17,338 nt of DNA from JAQUPP01 sp041649955 (GCA_041649955.1 JBAZMD010000015.1:1-17338), one strand, 5' to 3'; counted from the first letter of the stretch, positions 1 through 6,870 are shown. Notes: a model not told the origin generated them from the sequence alone. Made by a program: numbers and translations.

Positions 1-188
1 TTATTCCTATTCCCGGACTTGACGGTTCACGCATTCTTTTCGCCTTTATAGAAGGAATCAGAAAAAAACCAATCAAACAAGAAACAGAGAATCTTATTTT
101 AAGCATTGGTTTTTATTTATTGTTAATCTTGGCTGTCTTGCTTACTTATCAAGATTTAGCGCATTTATTCAGTAAATTTTTCAAATAA
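1..188 (+). CDS. rseP: RseP/RasP-type site-2 membrane metalloprotease, C-terminal fragment
   Basis: Only the last 61 codons are inside the window; reading frame starts at base 3 and ends at TAA 186-188. The fragment opens with the peptide IPIPGLDGSR, which matches the third conserved M50 motif (PxPxLDG), whose Asp is a zinc ligand in this family. It is followed by a charged stretch (EGIRKKPI) and one hydrophobic segment (about fragment residues 31-47, LILSIGFYLLLILAVLL), which fits the last transmembrane helix of RseP. These proteases cut membrane-embedded substrates such as anti-sigma factors. The residue after LDG is Ser where Gly is common. The HExxH site lies upstream of the window, so activity cannot be judged. 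The neighbouring downstream proS, a common RseP neighbour, supports the call. Confidence 0.85.
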   Translation, partial: IPIPGLDGSRILFAFIEGIRKKPIKQETENLILSIGFYLLLILAVLLTYQDLAHLFSKFFK

Positions 189-200
189 AGAGTTTTCTTT

Positions 201-233
201 AAAAAATTAAACCTGAAAAGGTGAGAATTTTTT
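201..233. terminator. Nested hairpin downstream of rseP
   Basis: Arms AAAAAATT (201-208) and AATTTTTT (226-233) are perfectly complementary and enclose a second stem, ACCT/AGGT, around a GAAA loop (211-222). A six-T run ends the structure. It resembles a weak intrinsic terminator placed 13 bases after the rseP stop, but the GC core is only four pairs. Confidence 0.45.
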
Positions 234-248
234 AACTAGAAAACCTTT

Positions 249-312
249 ACCCCCTTCTTTTGAGCGCTCTTCGGGGATTAAGAAATATTAAGAGCGTCTA
301 AAAGGAGGGGGT
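249..312. repeat. Composite palindrome A (C-rich/G-rich outer arms)
   Basis: The left arm ACCCCCTTCTTTT (249-261) pairs with the right arm AAAAGGAGGGGGT (300-312), with one G-T wobble. Inside lies a different stem, GCGCTCTT (264-271) against AAGAGCG (290-296). The outer arms recur almost unchanged in palindromes B (2812-2911) and C (6478-6591) while the interiors are unrelated. No U-tract follows the right arm directly, so it is not a textbook intrinsic terminator. It sits about 60 bases after the rseP stop, in the same orientation relative to the upstream gene as B is to smc and C is to rpmF. Confidence 0.7.
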
Positions 313-339
313 ACTCAAATTTTTAGTAAAATTTTTCGC

Positions 340-437
340 CCCGCCAAAATTTCAATTTAAGATTTAATTGTCTAAATAATATAATTAACTATTTAATTTA
401 AAAGGTTCAAATTATCTACTGCCAAATTTTTGGCGGG
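340..437. repeat. Long inverted repeat upstream of proS
   Basis: CCCGCCAAAATTT (340-352) is complementary to AAATTTTTGGCGGG (424-437), apart from one extra base. About 70 bases of very AT-rich sequence separate the arms. It lies 23 bases before the proS ATG. It may be the boundary of another palindromic element or a structured 5' leader; no function can be assigned. The rest of the 189-460 gap holds no ORF that I can support. Confidence 0.5.
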
Positions 438-460
438 TTAAAAATTTCAAAAAATTTCGT

Positions 461-1690
461 ATGCGGCAAAGTAATTTTTTTACCAAAACTTCTAAAACCG
501 ACCCGAAAGATGCGGCTACTTTCAGCCATAAATTTTTGGTAAAAGCCGGTTATATCAATCAATTAACCAGCGGTGCTTGGTCTTTATTGCCTTTGGGTCT
601 GCGCGTTTATAAAAAAATTGAAAATATTATTCGTGAAGAAATGAATGCTCTTGGCGCGGAAGAAATTTTAATGCCTTCTCTTCAACCTAAAGAATTATGG
701 CTTGAAACAGGGCGTTGGGACACAATTGATCCGCCTTTGTTTAAGGTCAAAGATCGCCATGAAAAATGGTTGGCGCTTGGCTCAACTCACGAAGAAGTGG
801 TCACCGACTTGGCCAGGCTTTACATTGAATCTTATAAAGATCTGCCAAAAGCGGTTTATCAAATTCAAAATAAATTCCGCAATGAAATGCGACCGACCGG
901 TGGATTGTTACGTACCCGGGAATTTATCATGAAAGATTTATACAGTTTTCATAAATCTTCCGAAGACTTGGATGATTTTTATGAAAAAGTTAAACAAGCT
1001 TATTTTAAAATATACGATCGCTGCCAGCTTAAAGCCGTGGCTGTTGAAGCTTCTTCCGGTTCAATCGGCGGCAGTATTTCAAACGAATTTATGATTTTAG
1101 CCGATTCGGGCGAAGATAAAATTTTAGTTTGTCCGAAATGCGATTGGGGAGCGAATACGGAAATCGGCAAAGATATAGCCGAATGTCCGAAATGTTCAAG
1201 CAAGCTTGAAATAAAGAATGCCATTGAAATCAGCCATGTTTTTAAATTAAAAACAGTTTACAGTCAAAAAATGAATTTGAATTTTACGGATAGCGACGGA
1301 CAGAAAAAATTGGTAATGATGGGTTGCTATGGTATTGGCTTGCAAAGATTAATGGCAACAATTATTGAAGCTTCTCATGATCAAAATGGAATTATTTGGC
1401 CAGCCTCCGTCGCGCCATTCAATGTTCATTTAATCGGTTTGGATTTAGACGATAAAAATATAGCCGAACAAGCGGAAAAAATTTATAAACAACTTTCAAA
1501 AAAATATGAAGTTCTTTTTGACGATCGGCAAGATTCGGCCGGCGCTAAATTTAAAGATGCTGATTTAATCGGCATTCCAGTCAGATTGGTTGTCAGCAAA
1601 AAAACAGGCGATAAAGTGGAATATAAAGAAAGAGACAAGAAAGAATGCCAGCTATTTACATTAGAAGAATTATTAGCTAAACTGAAATAG
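461..1690 (+). CDS. proS: Prolyl-tRNA synthetase, bacterial type without the editing insertion
   Basis: Charges tRNA-Pro with proline in the cytoplasm. Class II synthetase signatures are clear: TSGAWSLLPLGLRV (36-49), a motif-2 block from FRNEMRP to REFIMKDLYSF (139-163), and motif 3 MGCYGIGLQRLMA (287-299), followed by the anticodon-binding domain (about 320-409, including DDRQDSAGAKFKDADLIGIP). Bacterial-type ProRS is usually about 570 residues because an editing (INS) domain of about 180 residues sits between motifs 2 and 3. Here that space holds only a short stretch with two CPKC pairs (Cys224/227 and Cys242/245). The deletion is clean, with no frameshift, so post-transfer editing of Ala-tRNA-Pro must be absent or done elsewhere. 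The chosen ATG gives the expected N-terminus; no Shine-Dalgarno precedes it. The downstream mreB starts 23 bases after the stop, suggesting cotranscription. Confidence 0.95.
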   Translation: MRQSNFFTKTSKTDPKDAATFSHKFLVKAGYINQLTSGAWSLLPLGLRVYKKIENIIREEMNALGAEEILMPSLQPKELWLETGRWDTIDPPLFKVKDRHEKWLALGSTHEEVVTDLARLYIESYKDLPKAVYQIQNKFRNEMRPTGGLLRTREFIMKDLYSFHKSSEDLDDFYEKVKQAYFKIYDRCQLKAVAVEASSGSIGGSISNEFMILADSGEDKILVCPKCDWGANTEIGKDIAECPKCSSKLEIKNAIEISHVFKLKTVYSQKMNLNFTDSDGQKKLVMMGCYGIGLQRLMATIIEASHDQNGIIWPASVAPFNVHLIGLDLDDKNIAEQAEKIYKQLSKKYEVLFDDRQDSAGAKFKDADLIGIPVRLVVSKKTGDKVEYKERDKKECQLFTLEELLAKLK

Positions 1691-1713
1691 TATTTTAATA
1701 TCATTAAACAAAT

Positions 1714-2751
1714 ATGTTTAAAAATTTTTTCGGAATATTTGCCAAAGACATAGGAATTGACTTGGGTACCACAAATTTTCGCGTTTATATTCACGGCAAA
1801 GGTTTGGTATTCAATGAACCTTCAATTGTCGCTATTAATACCAGAAATGATCAAATTATTGCCATCGGCAGTAATGCTTTAAAAATGGTCGGTAAAGCGC
1901 CGGCTCATATTTCAATCGTCAAACCGCTGGATCACGGCATTATTTCAGATTTTGAAGTGACGGAAAAAATGCTTAAATCAATTATTGAAAAAGTTCAAAA
2001 AGAAACCTTCACTCTTTTGCCTCGGGCGAGAGTTTTTACCACCATTCCTTTGGATGTAACCGAAGTGGAAAAAAAGTCTTTAGAAGACGTTATTCTTCAG
2101 GCCGGCGGCAGAGAAGTATTTTTAGTAGAAAGACCGATGGCTGCGGCTATTGGCGCAAGATTGCCGATTCATGATTCGGTAGGCAGTTTAATCGTTGAAT
2201 TGGGCGGAGGACTTTCAGAAATGGCATTGATTTCTTTACACGGAGTTGTCACTTGGAAATCCTTGAAAATCGGCGGCGAGTCGTTGAATAAAAATATTAT
2301 GAATTATGCCCGAGAAAAATTTAATATTCTTCTGGGAGATCATACGACTGAAGAAGTTAAAATAAAAATCGGTTCCGCTTTTGCTCATGCGCCGCAAGAA
2401 ATGAAAATTAAGGGTAGAGATTTAATAACCGGTTTGCCCAGAGAAATAATTATGACCGATGCCCAACTTAGAGAGGCAATGATGCCGATTTTAAAAACTA
2501 TTGCGGAGAGCATTCATGATACCATTGAAGCCACCCCGCCGGAATTGGTGGCTGATATTTATGAAAGAGGATTGGTTTTATCGGGTGGCGGAGCATTGCT
2601 TCGCGGCTTGGATAAATTAATTCAAAAAAGAATCAATATCCCTATTTTTGTTACTGACGATCCGTCAACTTCAGTGATTCGCGGACTTGGTCTTATTTTG
2701 GAAGATTATGAAAATTTAAAAGAGGTGATTATTCCTTCGGCGAGAAAGTAA
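1714..2751 (+). CDS. mreB: MreB-family rod-shape actin homologue
   Basis: Bacterial actin that forms membrane-associated filaments guiding lateral cell-wall synthesis. At 345 residues it is of normal length. The N-terminus is short and hydrophobic (MFKNFFGIFA), compatible with membrane attachment. Phosphate-1 loop DIGIDLGTTNF (12-22), VERPMAAAIGARLP (138-151), phosphate-2 loop VELGGGLSEMALIS (161-174), IGGESLNKNI (186-195) and LSGGGALLRGLD (289-300) are all in the MreB order. Some pocket residues deviate from common MreB: DLGTTNF for DLGTANT, VERPMAAA for EEPMAAA, and ELGGGLSE for DIGGGTTE. That leaves open a divergent paralogue with altered ATP turnover. No mreC or mreD follows; the next gene is convergent smc. 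It lies just after proS, probably in the same transcript. Confidence 0.92.
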   Translation: MFKNFFGIFAKDIGIDLGTTNFRVYIHGKGLVFNEPSIVAINTRNDQIIAIGSNALKMVGKAPAHISIVKPLDHGIISDFEVTEKMLKSIIEKVQKETFTLLPRARVFTTIPLDVTEVEKKSLEDVILQAGGREVFLVERPMAAAIGARLPIHDSVGSLIVELGGGLSEMALISLHGVVTWKSLKIGGESLNKNIMNYAREKFNILLGDHTTEEVKIKIGSAFAHAPQEMKIKGRDLITGLPREIIMTDAQLREAMMPILKTIAESIHDTIEATPPELVADIYERGLVLSGGGALLRGLDKLIQKRINIPIFVTDDPSTSVIRGLGLILEDYENLKEVIIPSARK

Positions 2752-2811
2752 CGATTTTATCTGATAAAATTAAGTCCGAAGGACGAAAATTTTTCAGTAA
2801 TAAAATTGTTA

Positions 2812-2911
2812 ACCCCCTCCTTTTACACCGTTTAAAATAATAAAAAAGTAGACGTAATTATATTTGAAAATTAATACGTCTACTTTTTTATTAGTATGAA
2901 AAGGAGGGGGT
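2812..2911. terminator. Composite palindrome B with inner bidirectional terminator between mreB and smc
   Basis: Outer arms ACCCCCTCCTTTT (2812-2824) and AAAAGGAGGGGGT (2899-2911) are perfect complements. Nested inside is an 18-bp perfect stem (2839-2856 with 2875-2892) whose outer ends are A- and T-rich (AATAAAAAAG, CTTTTTTATT). In either direction the GC part GTAGACG is followed by a U-run, so it should terminate the convergent mreB and smc transcripts. The outer arms are not needed for that role and match palindromes A and C. Confidence 0.8.
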
Positions 2912-2925
2912 AAAGGTTTTGTAAT

Positions 2926-2957
2926 TCCGACTTAACGTCCGGAGACAAAACTCTTTA
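2926..2957 (-). repeat. 32-bp gene-end repeat, copy 1 (includes the smc stop codon)
   Basis: On the minus strand this reads TAAAGAGTTTTGTCTCCGGA and continues to GTTAAGTCGGA. It begins with the smc stop codon. The same 32 bases recur at 6605-6636 over the rpmF stop with two differences, both in the bases just after TAAAG. It contains a small imperfect hairpin, TCCGAC against GTCCGGA. In both places it lies between the stop codon and a C-rich/G-rich composite palindrome. Confidence 0.75.
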
Positions 2958-5216
2958 ATCCTCTAATTTCAGGGAAATCAATTTTGAAACGCCGTCAACA
3001 CTGATGGTTACGCCGTAAAGAATATTGGCAGCTTCCATGGTTTGGCGATTATGAGTAATAACGATAAATTGCGTAAAGTTGCGAAGTTCGTCCAAGATTT
3101 GAGCGAATCTGTTTGAATTTTGTTCATCCAAAGCGGCATCAGACTCGTCAATTACCACAAAAGGAGGCTTATTGATATTAATAATAGCGAAAATCAAAGC
3201 CAATGAAGTTAAAGCTCTTTCTCCGCCGGACAGTGTTTCCACATTTTTTACTTTTTTTCCGGGTGGTACGGCTAAAATTTCAATTCCATTGATGTTCGAT
3301 TCTGATTTTTCCTCTTCTTCTGATTCACTCTCTTTTTTATTTTCGCCTTCAGGATTTATTTTTTGTTCTTCATTGTTTTCTTCCAGTTCTTTATCTTCTT
3401 CAAAAACTATTTTTGCTTTGCCGCCGCCGAAAAACATTTTGAAATATCTTTCAAATTCTTGATTGATTTTGGAAAAATTTTGGGTAAATTGTTCTTTTAT
3501 TTTTTTATCCAATTCTTTGATAATCAGATTGAGCGATTTGATGCCCTCTTTAAGATCCGTGCTTTGAGTGCTTAAGAATTCAAAATGTTCATGCACTTGC
3601 GGATATTCTTTGGTAATTTCAGGATCAATTCCGCCGATCAGTTCCAACTGGCGTTTTAAATCTTGTATTTCCTCAAAAGGCATGGCAACTTCCTGATTTA
3701 CAGCCTCATCTGTGATAGATAAATTTTGAGGATCTATTTTCATTTCATTTTTTATTTCTTCCAAAAGAGTGTCTTTTTTTGTCTCTACGCGAGCCAAATT
3801 GATTTGAAATTCATTGATTTTATGATTAATAACATTCAATTCGGATTGCTGATCTTGGATTTTTCTCTGCCATTCCAGCAGTTTTGTTCTTTTTTGGCGT
3901 TCATTTTCCGTAAAAAGGCCGAGTTCTTGATTAATTTCGCTTAATTTTTTATTTAAATCGCCTATCTGTTGGTCCAGCTCATCTTTCTCTTTTTGAATTT
4001 TTTCCACTTCATTCTCATTGGGAAGGTTGGTAATGAGCTGGGGGCGCTGGAAATATTCAAAAAGGTGGTTTATTTTTTTGGAAACATTTTGAGCCAGGTT
4101 TTTTATTTTTTCCAAGTCTTCAGTCAGAGAAATTTGATTTAAATTTTGCAAGAATTTTTCGTAAAGCGCGCCGATATCTTTCAGTTCGCTGAATATTTTT
4201 TCCGGATCGCCGGCAAACTTGGTTTTTTGATGGGTGAGCTGAACTTGTTTTCTTTTTTCTTCTTCAAAATATATTTTAGCTTTTAAAGTTGATTGCTGGT
4301 TGAATAATTCGTCTTTAAGTTCCAGGATTTTTTGATAATCTTTCTGCAGATCCTGATATTTATCGTCGGTTTCTTCGTAGACCAGATTTTCCGATTCTTT
4401 CTGCAGTTCTGATAATTTTTTTTCTATAATTTTTTGATTTTCAGATTCTCGCTGAATTTCTTTATTAATTTCAATAATTTGTTCGTCTAGGCCCTGAAGT
4501 ATTGATCCGTAATATTTTTTTTGCAAATTTTGCAATTGGACTTCTATTTCTTGGCGTTTTTCCAATCTTTTAATTTGGCGGGTTAATGATTTCATTCGCG
4601 GTTCAATTTCCGCCAAGGCGATTTCCGCTTGTTTCAAATTTTCTTCAGATTTTTCTATTTTTCTTGCCGCTTCGTCTCTTTTAATCTGATATTGCCTGAT
4701 GCCGGTAGCTTCGTCAAAGAATTTTTTTCTTTCCATAGGCGAGGCCTGCAAAACTTGGTCAACCATTCCTTGACTGATAATGCTGTAGCTTTTTTGTCCG
4801 AAATTCGCTCTGGCCAAAAGCATCAGAATATCCTGCAATCTAACCTTGCTTTTATTGATTAAATATTCTCCTTCGCCGTTTCTGTAAATTCGGCGGGTAA
4901 TGGTAAATTCTTTATAATCTATAGGCGTCAAGCCGTCTTCATTATTAAAAAAGAGGCTTACTTCAGCCACATTAAGACGCAATTTTTTATCAGAACCGGA
5001 GAAAATCACATCTTCTGATGTTTTTCCGCGCAATGATTTGATGCTTTGTTCGCCCAATGCCCATCTGATTCCGTCGCCGATATTTGATTTTCCGCTGCCG
5101 TTCGGACCGACAATTGAAGTAATACTGAATTTATCTCCTTCCGGCGGAGCAAATTCCAAAACCGTCCTTTGAGCAAAAGACTTAAAGCCGATTAATTCTA
5201 CTCGTTTAAGATACAT
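2955..5216 (-). CDS. smc: Short SMC-family chromosome-segregation ATPase
   Basis: SMC proteins organise and condense the chromosome with an ABC-type ATPase head built from both ends of the chain. The N-lobe has MYLKRVELIGFKSFA, Walker A GPNGSGKS (37-44) and the Q-loop region SQG (148-150). The C-lobe has signature LSGGE (662-666), Walker B VVIDESD (687-693) and the H-loop region ITHNR (720-724). Two coiled coils (about 175-325 and 400-575) connect them. Bacterial SMC is normally near 1,170 residues; this one is 753 and intact. Where the globular hinge should be, about 70 residues (330-400) show no glycine-rich hinge signature, so dimerisation must differ or the hinge is highly reduced. A Glu/Lys/Ser-rich insertion (about 605-643) interrupts the C-lobe before GIEILAVPPGKK. 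Last gene of the nusB-rnc-smc operon; starts 6 bases after the rnc stop. An SbcC/Rad50-like identity is less likely given the head sequences. Confidence 0.9.
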   Translation of the reverse strand: MYLKRVELIGFKSFAQRTVLEFAPPEGDKFSITSIVGPNGSGKSNIGDGIRWALGEQSIKSLRGKTSEDVIFSGSDKKLRLNVAEVSLFFNNEDGLTPIDYKEFTITRRIYRNGEGEYLINKSKVRLQDILMLLARANFGQKSYSIISQGMVDQVLQASPMERKKFFDEATGIRQYQIKRDEAARKIEKSEENLKQAEIALAEIEPRMKSLTRQIKRLEKRQEIEVQLQNLQKKYYGSILQGLDEQIIEINKEIQRESENQKIIEKKLSELQKESENLVYEETDDKYQDLQKDYQKILELKDELFNQQSTLKAKIYFEEEKRKQVQLTHQKTKFAGDPEKIFSELKDIGALYEKFLQNLNQISLTEDLEKIKNLAQNVSKKINHLFEYFQRPQLITNLPNENEVEKIQKEKDELDQQIGDLNKKLSEINQELGLFTENERQKRTKLLEWQRKIQDQQSELNVINHKINEFQINLARVETKKDTLLEEIKNEMKIDPQNLSITDEAVNQEVAMPFEEIQDLKRQLELIGGIDPEITKEYPQVHEHFEFLSTQSTDLKEGIKSLNLIIKELDKKIKEQFTQNFSKINQEFERYFKMFFGGGKAKIVFEEDKELEENNEEQKINPEGENKKESESEEEEKSESNINGIEILAVPPGKKVKNVETLSGGERALTSLALIFAIININKPPFVVIDESDAALDEQNSNRFAQILDELRNFTQFIVITHNRQTMEAANILYGVTISVDGVSKLISLKLED

Positions 5217-5222
5217 ATTTGT

Positions 5223-5951
5223 TTAAATTTTTTTTAGAGCATTTTGAGCCGCGTCAACTTCCGCTTCCTGCTTGCTTTGTCCTTTGCCAACAGCAATCAT
5301 TTCTAGGTTGAAAAAAACTCCAACCGTAAAGATTTTTGCGTGAGCCGGTCCGATTTCTTCAATCACTTTGTAATTAGGCGTAATTTTTAATTTTCCTTGA
5401 GCAATTTCCTGTAATTCGCTTTTCGGATCTTTATATAATTGATTTTTAACGATAAAACTTAGTTGGGTCAATAAAACTCGGTAAATGAATTTTTCAGCCA
5501 CTTCAAATCCTTGGTCTAAATAAATAGCCCCAATAAGGGCTTCAAAGGCATCGGCTAAAATAATTTCTTTGGATTTTCCCGTGGAGCCGGTTTCTCCTTT
5601 TGAGAGAAAAAGATAATGGTCAAGTTTTATTTCCGAAGCTACTTTTGACAAAGTTTTGGCGTTAACCAAACTTGAACGAAAAACAGTCAATTCTCCTTCC
5701 GGATTAGGGAAGTTATTAAAAAGATATTTTGTCACGATCAATTCAATCACTGCGTCGCCTAAAAATTCAAGCCTTTCATTATGAGAAATAGGGAATTTTG
5801 GATGTTCATTTAAAAAAGAGCGGTGAATCAGAGATTGAAGAAGCAGATTTTTGTTCTTAAATTTAATTTTAATGACTTGTTCAAGAGGTAGTATTCTTTT
5901 GATTTCAGGCAGAAAAGGAACAGTTTTAATTCTTTTTTGTATCTTGAACAT
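5223..5951 (-). CDS. rnc: Ribonuclease III
   Basis: Double-strand-specific endoribonuclease that processes rRNA precursors and structured mRNAs. The family signature NERLEFLGDAV is at 58-68 and carries catalytic acidic residues; the second catalytic block ADAFEALIGAIYLDQG is at 133-148. A double-stranded RNA-binding domain follows (about 175-242), from DPKSELQEIAQ to the Ala-rich KQEAEVDAAQNALKKI end. The length of 242 residues is normal. It lies between nusB and smc with 6-base gaps on each side, so the three are surely cotranscribed. The rnc-smc order is common in bacteria. No Shine-Dalgarno is visible before the ATG. All catalytic positions appear intact. Confidence 0.96.
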   Translation of the reverse strand: MFKIQKRIKTVPFLPEIKRILPLEQVIKIKFKNKNLLLQSLIHRSFLNEHPKFPISHNERLEFLGDAVIELIVTKYLFNNFPNPEGELTVFRSSLVNAKTLSKVASEIKLDHYLFLSKGETGSTGKSKEIILADAFEALIGAIYLDQGFEVAEKFIYRVLLTQLSFIVKNQLYKDPKSELQEIAQGKLKITPNYKVIEEIGPAHAKIFTVGVFFNLEMIAVGKGQSKQEAEVDAAQNALKKI

Positions 5952-5957
5952 AACGAA

Positions 5958-6416
5958 TTATTTTGTTTTTGGTTTAGAAGACGGAGTTTCTTTTTCAATA
6001 TCTTCAAAAATCGCTCCCAGAACTCCATTAATAAATTTGCTGGAAGTGGCGCCGCCGAAACTTTTGGCGATTTCTATCGCTTCGTTGATTGCCACTTTTG
6101 GCGGAATTTCTTTTAAAATCGCCAATTCCAAAATACCCAACCTGAGTATGTTTCTGTCAACTAAAGTTATCTGGTCAATCGGCCATTGGGGCGCGTATTT
6201 TTGAATATATGAATCAATCCTTTCCAAATTATCCGTGATTTTGGCAATCAAGCTTTCGGTGAATTCTTTCCCTTCAAAATTTTCCGGAGCGAATTCTTTT
6301 AAATTTCTTTTTGTAATATCTTCAATGTTAACTTTGGTTTTAATGACAGATTTGTTAAAATCCCATTCAGTTAAGGTTTGGAGCGCAATAGTTCTGGCTA
6401 AATGTCTTTGAGCCAT
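5958..6416 (-). CDS. nusB: Transcription antitermination/termination factor NusB
   Basis: NusB binds boxA RNA together with ribosomal protein S10 to keep RNA polymerase processive on rRNA operons. The 152-residue all-helical protein begins MAQRHLARTIALQTL, matching the usual RxxAR...LQ start. The second half has DRNILRLGILELAIL and the hallmark PPKVAINEAIEIAKSFGGATSS, followed by the conserved KFINGVLG (family consensus FVNGVLd). First gene of the nusB-rnc-smc operon; rpmF lies upstream in the same direction but is separated by composite palindrome C, so nusB probably has its own promoter within 6417-6477, though I see no convincing boxes. The C-terminus (EKETPSSKPKTK) is polar and unstructured. 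Confidence 0.94.
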   Translation of the reverse strand: MAQRHLARTIALQTLTEWDFNKSVIKTKVNIEDITKRNLKEFAPENFEGKEFTESLIAKITDNLERIDSYIQKYAPQWPIDQITLVDRNILRLGILELAILKEIPPKVAINEAIEIAKSFGGATSSKFINGVLGAIFEDIEKETPSSKPKTK

Positions 6417-6477
6417 ACGAAAATTATTTAAATTTACGAGTTATTTATAACGAAGAAAATTTAACTATAATTTTGAG

Positions 6478-6591
6478 CCCCCTCTTTTACTCCATCGAAA
6501 GCCTTTTGTTTCACAGTATTCTGTAAGCGAAGCGGCTTCGCCTTTTATCCTAACGATTGTCTAAAATTTATCGTTGGGATAAAAGAGGGGG
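6478..6591. repeat. Composite palindrome C between rpmF and nusB
   Basis: CCCCCTCTTTTA (6478-6489) pairs perfectly with TAAAAGAGGGGG (6580-6591). A second left arm, TTATCCTAACGAT (6545-6557), pairs with ATCGTTGGGATAA (6570-6582) and overlaps the right outer arm, so the two left arms compete. The inside also has GCGAAG/CTTCGC (about 6528-6542) and ACAG/CTGT. The outer arms are those of palindromes A and B. It probably ends rpmF transcription, but no U-tract follows directly. Confidence 0.7.
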
Positions 6592-6604
6592 AAGGTTAAT
6601 TTTC

Positions 6605-6636
6605 TCCGACTTAACGTCCGGAGACAAAATCCTTTA
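6605..6636 (-). repeat. 32-bp gene-end repeat, copy 2 (includes the rpmF stop codon)
   Basis: The minus strand reads TAAAGGATTTTGTCTCCGGA and continues to GTTAAGTCGGA, matching 2926-2957 except for two bases. It starts at the rpmF stop codon and leads into composite palindrome C about 14 bases later. Confidence 0.75.
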
Positions 6637-6834
6637 TTTCTTACCCTTTTTCGCCTTTGTTTTTTTGGAGATAATTTCTTTCTTATTATAACAGCCGCAA
6701 AACGGGCAAATACAATGCGGTTTTATGGATTTCTTGCAGGAAGAACATTTGCTGAGATTGTTCTTTTTAAGGCGATATTGATATTGTTTAACTCCTTTTC
6801 TGCTTTTAGATCTTTTTCTATTTGGAAGTGCCAT
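6634..6834 (-). CDS. rpmF: 50S ribosomal protein L32
   Basis: Small zinc-ribbon protein of the large ribosomal subunit. The 66 residues begin MALPNRKRSKSRKGVKQ, the family hallmark start (MAVPKRRTSKSRK in many species). The ribbon Cys pairs are C30/C33 and C43/C46, ending CPFCGCYNKKEII, again typical. The tail is Lys-rich (KKTKAKKGKK) and would contact rRNA. It is divergent from dnaA across an upstream region of 189 bases. No Shine-Dalgarno is present; a promoter-like pair lies just upstream. The stop codon is part of a repeat shared with the smc end. Confidence 0.95.
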   Translation of the reverse strand: MALPNRKRSKSRKGVKQYQYRLKKNNLSKCSSCKKSIKPHCICPFCGCYNKKEIISKKTKAKKGKK

Positions 6835-6842
6835 AAATTTAA

Positions 6843-6870
6843 AGATTAGATTAATAATTTAAAGTGTAAA
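6843..6870 (-). promoter_or_regulatory. Candidate rpmF promoter
   Basis: Read on the minus strand, TTTACA (6865-6870) and TAATCT (6843-6848) are 16 bases apart. The predicted start is around 6836, about two bases before the rpmF ATG, which would give a nearly leaderless mRNA. The region is AT-rich, so chance matches are possible. Confidence 0.4.

Noticed and set aside
2812..2911. Integron attC-like sites (gene-end palindromes with variable interior)
   Set aside because: No GTTRRRY/RYYYAAC core sites at the ends, no integrase, and the neighbouring genes are housekeeping genes, not cassettes.
2955..5216. Frameshift or pseudogene as the cause of the short SMC
   Set aside because: The frame is open throughout, both ATPase lobes carry intact motifs and the coiled coils are continuous.
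249..6591. MITEs with a transposase origin
   Set aside because: MITEs usually keep their interior and have target-site duplications; here the interiors are unrelated and I see no duplications.
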